A DNA stretch of 64,000 nucleotides from Costus lasius (taxonomy: Eukaryota > Streptophyta > Magnoliopsida > Zingiberales > Costaceae), in NCBI GenBank assembly GCA_027563935.2, contig CM050450.1, positions 12,259,957 to 12,323,956 of the forward strand, given 5' to 3'. Of the stretch, positions 18,134 through 28,457 are shown piece after piece. Each line of letters begins with the position of its first letter. Positions within the stretch are counted from its first letter, which is position 1. The notes below the pieces were generated by a model. It was not told the DNA's origin. It saw nothing but the letters and a program-made list of their open reading frames with translations, and searched no databases. Position numbers and translations under genes: made by a program.

Positions 18134-18959
18134 TACTTGCGAGAAACACAAGGTGTACGTTTGCTTGTATGAAAAATTTTTAGAAAATTTTTCTTCTATC
18201 CATGTGCGTTTCACTTAGAAAGAGTTTTTCATCCAATCTTCTCTTCTCAACTTTATGGCCGAAATTTGATTGTGTTCATGATTGATTTAAGACCAAAGGC
18301 GCACGTAGGTTTTGTCAAGTAAGACGGACATTGTGTCTTCGGACTGACCGGGTCTCTTGATCTAACAAAACTGCCAGCCGATAGGGTCTATGAAATCATC
18401 ATGGAACTTGATCTAAATTTTGGCATAAATTTGGTTAAGAGAGTGCTTTGGATGATGTTGGCGCATAAGGTGCTAAAATTTGATTTTTCCGGATTTTTAA
18501 ATTTTACATGCGCCACTTGATTGGGTTGATATGGCCATAGCGAGTGCCCTCCTGTGTTGTGATGTGGAAGCATGTTTCCACTTGTGATGAATGCTTGTAA
18601 AATCTCTTTCCACCTGCGTGTGGTTCTCTCCCTATCTTGTTGTAAAGAATCTTTCATCTTGTTTAGAATAGATGTAGAATTATATGATAGGTTAAGGCTT
18701 CATCTTGACAACAAGGAGTCTTCTTCAATTGGAGTCAGAAGTGGCGCCAGCTTTGGAAGCGTGGTGATAGACTGCGGCTGAAGGAAGGACACATGCTTTC
18801 GGCTTCTGGCATGGGCTGATCTGCTTTAGGGACTCGCAACCCTTGGATGCACGATAACATGTCACATGGCTCGTGACAAGTTATGTGTATGAAAAGGGCT
18901 ATGACCATATTGACCAAACTAGCATGCCTGTGATGGTTTATTATTTTGTCCATAGAAAC
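18134..18959 (+). other. Copia-like interior, noncoding remnant
   Basis: No recognisable gag or pol. Short frames on both strands lack known motifs. Ends at a deletion junction around 18960 with E3 LTR sequence (CTGTGCGTTCGCC). Confidence 0.55.
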
Positions 18960-19573
18960 CTGTGCGTTCGCCTCTGAAAGAGCTTTCCATAGACACCTCA
19001 CTTGCCAAATTTGGACTCCGAACGGGTGAGAAATCGAAGGAAAACCGATTGTGGGTCGGGTCTACTCGCGAGCCTGGGTTAGAATCACGGTGAACCCCGC
19101 CGACTTCACCTGGCCGTGATTCATTCTGTGATTTCGGCAGAAAGAAGCACGGTGAACCCTGCCGGGTTCACCTGGCCGTGATGTGTTCTGGACAGTTTTC
19201 GGCCAAATGGAATTCTGGTGAACCCCGTGCTGGGGTTCACCCGACCGTGATGCTCTCTGTGAGTTTTGCAGGCTGGCGACTGGGATGGTGAACCCCGTGG
19301 GGTTCACCTGGCCGTGATTGTCAAGCTAACTCCAAATAAGCCCAAATTTGATAGGCAGCTTGGTTTCCACACAAGAAATCGTCTCATGGCCTCAGAATCT
19401 TCAAAATATGTCGAAAAAAGGGTGTTTTTACCTGAAATTCAATAAAAGTGCCAAAAAGTGAAGATTCCGAAAATATGAAGGAAATAAGGTCATAATGAGT
19501 ATAAAAGCTCTAACATAAGCCTAGATTTGACATGAAATAACTATGAAAATCACTATCAAAATGCAATGCATCA
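18960..19573 (-). repeat. E3 3' LTR, truncated
   Basis: Aligns with 26198-26796 of the 5' LTR and ends GCAATGCATCA. The outer ~1 kb is lost at the junction with the Copia-like interior. Contains four palindromic units of the GGTGAACCCC..GGGGTTCACC type (19090-19320). Confidence 0.9.
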
Positions 19574-19610
19574 AAATACTCCAGACTTAAATCTTTGCTT
19601 GTCCTCAAGC
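19574..19610 (-). promoter_or_regulatory. E3 polypurine tract and hairpin
   Basis: Minus strand: AAGTCTGGAGTATTT next to the LTR; GCTTGAGGACAAGC (19597-19610) forms a 5 bp stem with loop AGGA. Confidence 0.72.
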
Positions 19611-19915
19611 AATAAAATAAGATGAAATACAAGATGGGAATAAGAACAATCTTTTGTATCAAGGTATACATCTAAGTTAGAAAAACATTTAATAGCAATC
19701 CATGATCTAATCAGGAGAAATCAAGTAAATGGTTATTTTAAGTGTTCAACAGTTTGATCCCATAATAGCTAGATGCCAAACAACCTAGTAAGCAGCGAAC
19801 ATAGGATTCAATCAAGCCTACACACAACACTCATGCAATTCCAATCCATCCTAGTCAAATTGCTGGGGTTAACTCAAATGTTTTATCAGGGTATGAAACA
19901 CTGATTATTGCAATA

Positions 19916-20066
19916 GACTTCAACTCATAACCTTAGGTATCATTGCCAATTTTTCGCAATGCCAAGTAGAGGAGTCTTTTTATTGTTTTCACTTCACATC
20001 TCTTAGATTTCAACTCATATCCTTCGGTACCACTGCCAATTTTGCGCAGTGCCAAGTAGAGGAATC
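19916..20066 (-). repeat. Paired ~60 bp motif in the E3 3' region
   Basis: Two copies (19916-19977, 20006-20066) of a block containing CAACTCAT, GGTA(C/T)CA(C/T)TGCCAAT, GCGCAGTGCCAAGTAGAGGA. E4 has the same pair at the same place (30913-31056), at higher divergence. Confidence 0.75.
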
Positions 20067-20834
20067 TAAGAGTGAGATTTTTTTTTATATCATGCTCAGC
20101 AATTGATAACATATCCTTTTTGATAAATGCAGTGTCTCCCCAACAACAAAAAAGAAATCAAAGAATAACTAAGTGAATATGTATCTCACTATGATTCTCA
20201 TGTAAGTTGCAAGCTTGAGTTGATTCAACAATCATATCAATGTTTGACCCACTAATGAACATCTCAAAATCAATCCAAATCGCAAAATTTCTAAATCATA
20301 GAACATATGGATATGATTCAAAAAGTATCTCTAACAAGGAGGTGTACTCCAGACTTATTTCTTTGATCATTCCTGACCAATCATGTATTCAACTCAAAAT
20401 TTTTGAAATAGCTATCATAGGACAAGTCTCATGATGGACACATGAATTCATGAATAATAAGCATTAAAATACTTCAAAATTTATACAGCATGTAGTCACA
20501 ATCATCATAGCAAAATACTGATATAAGCGTGAAAGGAAAAAAATTGCAAAGTGTGAAACATAACTGTCACAGAGTGGGGCCTGAAGATGTGAACTAGGCC
20601 CACGAATAGAATGGCATATAAGATACAATGCCACATAATATCCAACCGTCACAGAATAAAAACAACAATCCTTAACATCACAACAAATCACAACCACATG
20701 AATAAAGAAAGCAGAGACCGGAGTAAAGAAAGCTCACCCACTCTAAAATTTTGCATAGTCCTCTATGCAATATCATGATGTGAGAGGAGTGGATGATGCT
20801 GCTGCTGAGGGGTGATGGGAAGCTACTTCCTCTT
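20067..20834 (-). other. E3 3' spacer
   Basis: AT-rich sequence between the paired motif and ORF3; no gene recognised. On the minus strand a GGTGAGC (around 20735) follows the ORF3 end by about 100 bp. Confidence 0.5.
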
Positions 20835-22319
20835 TCATGAGCGAGGGCTAGAAGCCCTGGAGCTCTTGCTCTTCCCACGTGCGCTATAATCTGGGTCGGC
20901 CTCCTCGTCAGAAGAGATGTCCATGCGTGCCATATTCTCCTCATTGATGAAGGCCAGCCTATCATCGATGCGTGATAGCTTCTCCCAAACAGAACCCATC
21001 ATCTTGTGTTGCCTTTGCATGTGTGCTTCCATCGACTCCCATTGCGAAGATTGGTTCTGCTGGATGTAGGTAACAGTGGTGTCCAGGTGATCGATCATCT
21101 CCCGCTGATGAAGTTGCTCCTCTTTAATTTCCTGCAATACAGACATCATAAAATCGTGAGAGGAGGGGCCACCAAAAGAGAAGGCGCCAGGAGCTGGTGG
21201 TGCGGTGTCAACTGGATCTAGTTGTACGTCCTCAACTGGCTGGATGCGCCAGTTTCCTCGCACTCTGACTGAGGTGCGCTCTGGGTTCGGTAATGGAAGG
21301 CAAAATTGGCTTCCCTTGAATGTCATGCAATAGGAATCGCCCCTATGAACAATCAGCTTCATGGCAACGCAAGACTCGATATCAAGCCTGTTGCTCCCAG
21401 TAGCTTCCAGTGTGCCGTATGGAATGATACCTAAGGATACTGCTAAAGGTGTGATCAAGCCACCAATCACTATCACCCCCCTCAAAGAATGGGCGACGCG
21501 GCTGAAATGCTTTGCCAGATAATACCCAGAATCTACCCTAAAACTGTGCAGCATACACCAGAGATAAAAGAGCTCGGTCTACCGAACCATACCATCACTC
21601 TCATCGTGGCCAAATAAGGTATAAGCCAACACACTGTGGACATACTTGAGCACAGGGTTGCATAAACTAGATGCACGAGCCACGCGAGCGGAATAGATGT
21701 GCTCATTAGTAATTGCGCCCCAAAAACCCTGCTCACTGAATTCAGTGGGGACCCTGCAAACACAAGGCTCCGGAAAACCAAAAATACCGCACAATTGTGA
21801 GAGAGTGAGGGTGTGTTCGATGTTACCCAACCGAAATGTCAAACGTCCTGGATCGTCCTCGAGAATAGGATCGGCCTTCACTTCCAAAGAACTCAGAAAT
21901 TCCAAAGTCACGCCAACATAGGTGGGAGAAAATAGTCGCTAGAACTGCTCCAAACCCACTGCAGCATACATCATGTCGACGTCATCAAGCATCCCAAGCA
22001 TCTGCAGTGTACCTCTGTCAAGATACCTCATGTTGAGGACCCGGCGCTGGCGCAATATCTGATAGCGTTGTTCTTGATCAGTGTCGCGAAAGATAATCCC
22101 GAACTTGTTCGGGGGAGAGGCATATGGCTGTGATCGGCTGGAAGGAATGCGCCCATGGCGAGAGGAAGACGAGCCTGGAGTCGCCATCAAATATGGTCGG
22201 CAAGATGGAGGTGTAGGCGTAGGCTCATACTCCTCATCATCGGTGGCGGACGAATCAGATAGCGCCTGTTGAGGGCGTGAGGTCCGCTTGGCAGCCATAA
22301 CTTTAGTCCTTGGAGGCAT
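20835..22319 (-). pseudogene. E3 ORF3, near full length
   Basis: Starts MPPRTKVMAAKRTSRPQ at 22319; one frame of about 495 codons with only two internal stops (about 21940 and 21580). Blocks in order: serine/basic N-terminus; FGIIFRD..RYQILRQR (about 75-90); LGMLDDVDMMYAAVGLEQF; LTFRLGNIEHTLTLSQLCGIFGF; KYVHSVLAYTLFGHDESDG; LWCMLHSFRVDSGYYLAKHF; GGLITPLAVSLGI; DIESCVAMKLI; LPLPNPERT; then an acidic, Q-rich C-terminus predicted to be coiled coil (HQREMIDHLDTTVTYIQQ) and a serine/arginine tail. Athila ORF3 family, function unknown. The right copy adds a frameshift and a nonsense change. Confidence 0.85.
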
Positions 22320-22764
22320 GGTGGTTGATAGCGATCGAAAAAGGTTGGCGAGTTCTAGTGAGAAGGTCCGGTAGGAGGTGCAGAGAAAACACAGGCGGCG
22401 GACTGACTGAAAAAGAAACTCGGAGAAACTGGCGGAAAGGAAATCTGGAACCGATTGGAGAAGTAACCCGACTAGATGAAGGGAAAAGCTGGATCAAACC
22501 TCTGGAGATCTTCTTCAAGTGCTAAGAGGGAGAGGAGGCGGCGCGATCTGGTCGGCTCCGTCAGAATCGGGAGGCGGCGGCGGATCGGGTCGATAAAAGT
22601 CGAAGAACAGCGGATACACGGGACTGAGATCCGGAGTTTCTTAGAGAGAATATCTGAAAGGGAAATCCAGATCGAAGCCTTGAAGATGTGTTGAGAAGAT
22701 CAGAGGGAGGCACAATCGAGTGGCGGCGGCGGTAAGGTCGTGCGCTGGGTGCCCTAGCTTCGGG
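22320..22764 (-). other. E3 ORF3 leader region
   Basis: GC-rich on the minus strand with C/T-rich runs, resembling a 5' leader. No recognisable frame. Confidence 0.45.
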
Positions 22765-23100
22765 TGAACACAGGATTAGAAAACATGTGTACCCGCTCGG
22801 TTTCACCAGCCCGTGATGATCACTGTGGTCGGGCTGAAGCAACAGAAGCACGGGTGAACCCGCTGGGGTTCACCGACCTGTGAAGCTTACTGGACATTTT
22901 CTGGAGTTCGGAAAGATGGTGAACCCCGTCGAGTTCACCTGCCTGTGAAGCTCACTGGTGGGTCCCTGCGCGTGTAGAAATTCTGGTGAACCCCGTGGGG
23001 TTCACCAAGCCATGAAACTCACTGGTCATAAAGTCTGGGCGCCTATGTACAGTGCACTTCACGGGTGAACCCCATGGGGTTCACCAGGTTGTGATTTGCA
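22765..23100. repeat. E3 palindromic array (GGTGAACCCC type)
   Basis: Five units about 75-80 bp apart. The clearest are GGTGAACCCCGTGGGGTTCACC-like near 22985 and its CAT-centred version near 23065: 10-base arms around a 2-base centre. Followed in each unit by (C)CTGTGAAGCTCACTGG. Same motif in the E3 LTR. Confidence 0.88.
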
Positions 23101-23295
23101 CTATTTACTTCAAAAATTCTGGGAAAATTCTGGAAAAATTCTCATGTGCCCAATCTTCATCCTACATTATAAAGAGACATCAATTTAGTAGCAATCCCCT
23201 CTAGAAATCTAAAGAAATGAAAAAGAAACCAATAGTCTAAAACACTAACTAATAACAAAAAGAAACTATGCATAAAAATTAAAGTTAAGCAAAAA

Positions 23296-23313
23296 CTTGG
23301 GTTGCCTCCCAAG
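23296..23313 (-). promoter_or_regulatory. Conserved stem-loop after E3 gag
   Basis: Minus strand CTTGGGAGGCAACCCAAG, intact 6 bp stem with loop AGGCAA, 39 bp after the gag stop. Confidence 0.82.
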
Positions 23314-23351
23314 AGCGCTAGTTTAAGGTCGGTAGCTCGACCATAGAAGTG

Positions 23352-24948
23352 TTATTCATAAATCAGAATGAAAATGAAATTACCAAGTGGTTCGTACCTT
23401 GAAGGGTCAGAAAATGATTTCAAGCTTATTTTACCTTCATCAATTACCTTGGTTATTTCCTTATGTAAATTTTCAAATTGTACCTTTCTCAAGTTGACTA
23501 TTTCAGTTGAATCAAAGAGTATAGCAAAAGGTTGAGCTTTTTCATTGTCTTTCACCTTCTCTTCAGCTGCAAAACAGATATCTATAGGATCCACAAATAA
23601 TTTGTCAATCATATCTTGGTTAACTACTTCCTCAACAGCATCAACATTGTGACAAGTCCCTACAAAAGAAGGTATATCCTCAAGTGGTTTCTCATGTTCT
23701 ATCTCCTCATTTGATTGTTCAGGTTGAAGTGTCTCAGGAGATTTAATCTCAGTGTCATGTGCAGGCATCCTAGGCTCCTCAAGTTGTTTCCCATTATAAG
23801 TTATAATTGCATCACAATATTCTCTTGGGTATGTTTCAGATTGGGATGAGAGTTTACCAGAGGCTATTGTAGAGGTGCTAGCTTGATTAGCCAATTGGGT
23901 TTCCAACATCTTATTATGGGCCTCGAGAGCATCTTCTTTAGATGTTAGTTGCCTAATGACTTCACAAACACTCTCATTTTTCTTGGTTTGTGCTGCCACA
24001 ATAGTCTCTAGTAGTGACTCAAGGTTAGACTTTTGAGGTGACACAAACTACCTCGATTGAAATTCAGGAGGTTGCCTATAGTTAGGTTGGGGAATTGTGT
24101 TGGGATTGTTCACGTAAGAAAAATTTTCATAGTCCCACCTATTTGGATTGTATGTATTGGAATATGGGTCTAACTGTGGTCTAGGGTTGAGATTCCAAAA
24201 GGTATTGGCTTGCTTTCTAAAAGGTTCAAGTTGTGAGATTCCTAATTTGCATTCAGCGAAGCTGTGTCCTGACCATTGACTGTGATTGAAGGCCATATCC
24301 TCCAGCAGGCTCATAGCATCATCCACAGTCTTGTTCATCAAAGCCCCGCCAGCAGCTGCATCAACAATACGCCTCGTGTTAAAATTTAGACCATTATAAA
24401 AGGTGGTGAACAATTACCCATTTTTGAAGTCCATGATGTGGGCATATTCTCTGAAGTTCTTTAAATCTATCTCATGCTTCATAGAGTGATTCTCTATCTT
24501 TCTGAGTTAAGCTTATAATCTGGTTACGAAACCACACAGTCTTGCTCTGAGGGAAGTATTTAGAAAGGAAAATTTAGGAGAGCTGGTCCCATGTAGTGAT
24601 TGATCCTGGTGGTAAGGAGTGTAGCCATATCCTTTCTTGGTCCCTAAGAGAAAAAGGAAAAAGCCTTAGTCGAATTGCATCAGAGGAGACACCATTTAAT
24701 TTCAAAGTATCACAATATTCCAAAAATATAGCTAAATGCATGTAAGGGTCTTCAAGTAAAGAGCCTCCAAACTGGTTCTGTTGAACCAACGATAGAAGTG
24801 CAGGCTTGATCTCAAAATTGCTGGTTTCCACATTCGGGCGAGCAATGCCTGATTGTAAGTGTTGTATAGATGGAGCAGCATAATCTCTCAAAGTCTTGTT
24901 GTTCATATTTCCAGCAGTCAAAGGTGCTCGGGCATTCTCCAAATTCAA
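23352..24948 (-). pseudogene. E3 gag with protease core deleted (left copy)
   Basis: Reading from 24948: N-terminal part with NVETSNFEIKP, LHLAIFLEYCDTLKLNG-like capsid, WLHSLPPGSITTWDQLS, a stop at 24574; then from 24413 FYNGLNFNTRRIVDAAAGGAL, a one-cysteine knuckle relic, DPYSNTYNPN; a stop at 24048; then LESLLETIVAAQTKK coiled coil, gag C-terminus (QSETYPREYCDAI), and directly the post-protease segment (CHNVDAVEEVV) without the DLGA..ILGRPF protease core. The deletion ends differ from those in E2, so protease was lost independently. Confidence 0.85.
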
Positions 24949-25111
24949 CGATCACCTGTTCTTAAGCTCCTTTGCAAAAACTATTGATTAGTCACAATGA
25001 TAAAGCTTAAGAAAGGAAATAGCTAAAATAAAAATAAAAAGGAAGAAAAGAAAAAGAAAAAAAAATGCTTAGTCTACCAATCCTCAGAAATATACTAATA
25101 TCAACCGTTGT

Positions 25112-25129
25112 TCCTCGGCAACGGCGCCA
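25112..25129 (-). other. Primer binding site, tRNA-Asp (E3)
   Basis: Minus strand TGGCGCCGTTGCCGAGGA, one mismatch to the tRNA-Asp complement, 6 bp from the LTR. Confidence 0.92.
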
Positions 25130-25135
25130 AAAACT

Positions 25136-26796
25136 TGACACGACCGCAAGTCCACGGTTATATCGAAGTAATACAAAAGATGTCGAATCCCACAAGGAGC
25201 AAGTTGAGTACTAGAAAGTCCGAGCCCTAATAGCTAGGCGAATCGAAACGTGGGTTTGAGAACAGAAATCGTAAATAAGCAATCACAAATATGTCGGTAG
25301 AGAAAAGATATGAGAGAGAATTCAGGGCTACGGCTTCCACCACGATGATAATCTTAATCGCACAAGAAAGATATTAGTTAATTGGTTTATTGGTTTTGCA
25401 CAAGGAGTCTAACCCTAGGGTACAAGGTGCCCTCTCTCGAGTGATACACCCCGGTGTTCGTTTTAGACCGACCTCCTACTCTCGCGGTGGATCGTTCTAA
25501 GATGAACCCAATGAGTTCTATGGCAGACTATGAAATCCTCGAGCGAAGACCAAGCACTCTCGTGTCGAGGTCTCGCAAGTTTTACTAAGAGATTCCACCG
25601 TTATGATCCTTCTCTCGATATGAATCGTAACGGCTAACACGTGAAAATATTTGGCCAAGATAAAATCACAAAATAAATGTGTTGAAGTAAAATATGCTCA
25701 CAAATCTATACCAAATAACGAAAATAGATACAATGTTTGCAATAAGAATTATCAAAGGGTTTCCACCAAGCCCCGAATTAGGGTTTACGCTACAATCGTC
25801 ATTGAAACGCTCAAGATCTCTCTTTTAATGATAAGAAAGTACAAGAAAATGAAACTAAGGGGAAGGAGACGATGAACGGAAGGAATCCTGAAGAAATCGT
25901 GATGATTGTGTATCTCAATCGCCGAAAAACTCCAAAAATCGCCTCTATCGCCGTGTTCTTCCGCCCTAGGCCGTTCGTCGCGTGAATGCTCGATGATTAG
26001 GGCAAGAAAATTGGGGCTTTTATATCCTTTACGTTCGCCTCTGAAATAGCTTTCCAAAAAGTCCTCACTTGCTAAATTTGGACTCGAATCGGGTCCGAAA
26101 TCGCCAAAATACTGAATGGGTATCGGTTAACTCGCTCTCACTCGCCTTTTCCTCGATTTCTCCCCAAATATGGCATGAAAATTAGGGCTTTTATGTTCTG
26201 TGCATTCACCTCTGAAAGAGCTTTCCATAGACACCTCACTTGCTAAATTTGGACTCCGAACGGGTGAGAAATCGAAGGAAAACCGAGTGTGGGTCGTGTC
26301 TACTTGCAAGCCTGGGTTAGAATCACGGTGAACCCCGCCGGGTTCACCTGGCCGTGATTCATTCTGTGATTTCGGCAGAAAGAAGCGCGGTGAACCCCGC
26401 CGGGTTCACCTGGCTGTGATGTGTTCTGGACAGTTTTCGGCCAAATGGAATTCTGGTGAACCCCCCGGCCGTGATGCTCTCTGTGAGTTTCACAGGCTGG
26501 CGACTGGGATGGTGAACCCCCTGGGGTTCACCTGGCCGTGATTGTCAGGCTAACTCCAAATAAGCCCAAATTTGATGGGCAGCTTGGTTTCCACACAAGA
26601 AATCGTCCCATGGCCTCAGAATCTTCAAAATATGTCGAAAAAGGGTGTTTTTACCTGAAATTCAATAAAAGTGCGAAAAAGTGAAGATTCTGAAAATATG
26701 AAGGAAATAAGGCCATAATGAGTATAAAAGCACTAATATAAGCCTAGATTTGACATGAAATCACTATCAAAATCACTATCAAAATGCAATGCATCA
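25136..26796 (-). repeat. E3 5' LTR (left copy)
   Basis: 1661 bp, plus-strand ends TGACACGACC..and..AATGCATCA. An imperfect ~174 bp direct repeat (CCTCTGAAATAGCTTTCC at 26038 and CCTCTGAAAGAGCTTTCC at 26212) duplicates a TATA-like site. Four palindromic GGTGAACCCC units lie at 26317-26545. Confidence 0.93.
26013..26198 (-). promoter_or_regulatory. Duplicated TATA-like core in the E3 LTR
   Basis: Minus strand GGATATAAAAGCCCC (26013-26027) and GAACATAAAAGCCCT (26184-26198), 171 bp apart, each followed by an (A/G)A-rich downstream stretch. The spacing equals the repeat period in this LTR. Confidence 0.5.
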
Positions 26797-27236
26797 GAAC
26801 CCTAATTCTTCATAGAACCCATTGGGTCCACTTAAGCCGGTAAGCCACGAGAGTAGGAGACTTGGGTTAAGTCAGACACCGGACCATGTCCTGAGAGGGA
26901 GCGCTTCTGTACCCTGGGAAGGATTACCTTGAGAACTTAGATAAAACTTGATTAGAACATCAAGCCTTAATATTTCTTCATGTTTCAGTGTGGTGAAACC
27001 CATAGACTTAAAACCCTGATTGTTTTGCTCTCTACTCTGCTTGATTTTAATTTGATTTTAGTTTGCTTTAGTTTAATCTCTTGCACTAGGATATTAGCCA
27101 TTTCTCCATTAATCATTAACCTAGCTATTAGTTGACTGATTAGTTAATACTTGACCCCTAGTCCTCGTGGGATCGATACTTATTGTATTACGCGATAGAT
27201 CATGCACTTGCGGTAGCAGCCGTCGAGGCCCTATCA
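26797..27236 (+). repeat. E1 3' LTR, 3' part
   Basis: Matches 2126-2584 of the E1 5' LTR with several percent divergence and ends CTATCA. Its 5' part is gone, apparently in the deletion that joined the Copia-like interior to E3. Followed by ATGTT (27237-27241), half of the E1 target duplication. Confidence 0.92.
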
Positions 27237-27241
27237 ATGTT

Positions 27242-28444
27242 GCCAGCCTTTAAGAAGATCGGGCGAGTGTCGAGAGGAGGGAGGGAGGCAGCGCGACTTC
27301 CTCTATTCCTAGAGACGCCAAATCGGACCGATCTCCTTCCAGCTTCGTCCAAGAGGAAGAGGAGGGGGAGGCGGACCGGAACCATAGGCGGTGGCTTCCA
27401 CCGCCTCGCCCATGAGAGCCGGCGGCTTAAGAGCGACGACGGTCCCGGCATTTGCAAGACGTCGACGAGAGGTCGGCGGGACCTCCTCCCCGAGCTGCGA
27501 GCTCGGATGCCGTTGCCGACTCGGCAACGAAGAGTTCCTCCGGTGAGTAGTGAGGTGTTATAAGTCGATGGCGAGGTGCCGTCGATGTTAGAGAGGTTGA
27601 GTAAAGCTTGTAATAGGGTTTAGGTATGTTCGGCTTGATCAATCAAATGTAAATTTCCCTATTAACCTTGTCTTCTCCGGTGTCGGTGGTTTTCTTTGGA
27701 TTTTCCGGGATTTCCTCTGTTCCGAGTCTCCTTCACCATTTCCCCGACGAGAGCTTCCGGCGGTGCGCCGACGATGGCTGAGGCTCGGACGTGGGGTCTG
27801 AGCCTGCCGCACCCCTTACCCGTCCACCTCTACCGGCGATGAGTCCCCGGCGAACGAACGACATAGGCGGCATCGTTCGAACACGTGAAGAAGACACCTC
27901 GGCTGGCGTTCTCTTGCATCTTAGTTAGATTCGTTATTATCTGTTAGTTTGATAGTCAATCTGATTTTATTTAATTAGGTTCACTCGTAATTAATACAGA
28001 TTGCTAATCTTGATTAGTCTTAATCCCTCGCTTATTATTCATTTTAATACTTGATTCGTCATTAATTAATTTTGATTAGCTCTAGAAATTCATCTGATCT
28101 AATTTTAGATCTTCTAATTAGAGTTAATTATTCTTTTCTCGCATCTAATCTGTACCCTAATTACTGATTACCTATTTGCATTTAATTACTGTTATCTGAT
28201 TAAATCTGTTTAGATCTGATTAAACAGTTTTAATTATTGCAATTTAATTACTGTGACAGCGCTAGATTAAACCCTAGTGCTGCTCACGTCTCGCCATTTG
28301 CATCTTAATTAGTGTCACGCTCAGCCTGTTTAGCCCGTCCATGTCAGCATTTTCTATGATGGGACGGTGTGTCCGAAAACCAGAAATCAAAATTCCCAAT
28401 TCGAAAACACTGACGTGGACGGGCTAAACTGGTTGGGCGTGACA
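27242..28444 (+). repeat. Element C LTR, 3' part
   Basis: GC-rich first half, AT-rich TTAATT-rich middle (27950-28260), ends GGGCGTGACA immediately before an initiator-Met primer site. The missing first 363 bp (TGTGATGCC..) lie at 37739-38101 before ATGTT; together they form a 1566 bp LTR split by E1. Includes one unit (about 27452-27545) of the minisatellite found in the C interior. Confidence 0.85.
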
Positions 28445-28445
28445 G

Positions 28446-28457
28446 TGGTATCAGAGC
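28446..28457 (+). other. Primer binding site, initiator tRNA-Met (element C)
   Basis: TGGTATCAGAGC one base after the LTR end GTGACA. Confidence 0.92.

Larger units (their letters stand above)
16404..18959 (+). mobile_element. Copia-like LTR element remnant (left copy)
   Basis: 5' LTR 16404-18120 (TGTTGG..CTAACA), initiator-Met primer site, then about 830 bp of interior ending abruptly at E3 sequence. The LTR start resembles Angela/BARE-type Copia LTRs by eye; class is inferred, as no coding domain is left. The right LTR and the target duplication were removed by the deletion that also cut the E3 3' LTR and the E1 3' LTR. Confidence 0.72.
18960..26796 (-). mobile_element. E3 (left copy), Athila-type element with GGTGAACCCC palindromes
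   Basis: Minus-strand element: 5' LTR 25136-26796, tRNA-Asp primer site, gag 24948-23352, stem-loop 23296-23313, palindromic array, ORF3 22319-20835, 3' region with paired motif, polypurine tract and truncated 3' LTR 18960-19573. Inserted in the E1 3' LTR; the outer flank of its 5' LTR is E1 LTR at 26797. The protease core and all of pol are absent. Confidence 0.9.
1..26805. repeat. Left unit of a ~37 kb tandem duplication
   Basis: The sequence from 1 reappears from 35301 in the same order and orientation to the window end. Coordinate offsets are 35300 for 1-1860, 36981 from 1863, 36966 from about 2610, 36955 from about 15400, 37145 from about 17535 and about 37207 from 19150 onward; each step is a single indel. 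Substitutions are rare: the 970-codon frame differs at 9 residues that I counted. The left edge of the window falls inside E4, so the array continues to the left. Confidence 0.97.
1863..27236 (+). mobile_element. E1 (left copy), Athila-type LTR retrotransposon with nested insertions
   Basis: Plus-strand element: LTR remnant 1863-2584, tRNA-Asp primer site 2591-2608, gag 2765-3893 and 13324 onward, protease, stem-loop 14657, palindromic array, ORF3 15401-16403, and the 3' LTR end 26797-27236. Nested inside are E2 (3894-13323), a Copia-like element (16404-18959) and E3 (18960-26796). No reverse transcriptase, RNase H or integrase is recognisable. The 3' end is followed by ATGTT (27237-27241), which also precedes the E1 5' LTR in the right unit (38097-38101); together they are the 5 bp target duplication in the C LTR. 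Confidence 0.92.

Noticed and set aside
22765..23100. Regularly spaced palindromic repeats resembling a CRISPR array
   Set aside because: Plant nuclear context, repeats diverge in sequence and length, spacers are related to each other, and the same units occur in LTRs; no cas genes.
27183..27563. 126-codon frame crossing the E1/C border
   Set aside because: Crosses an element junction and the target duplication; cannot be an evolved gene.
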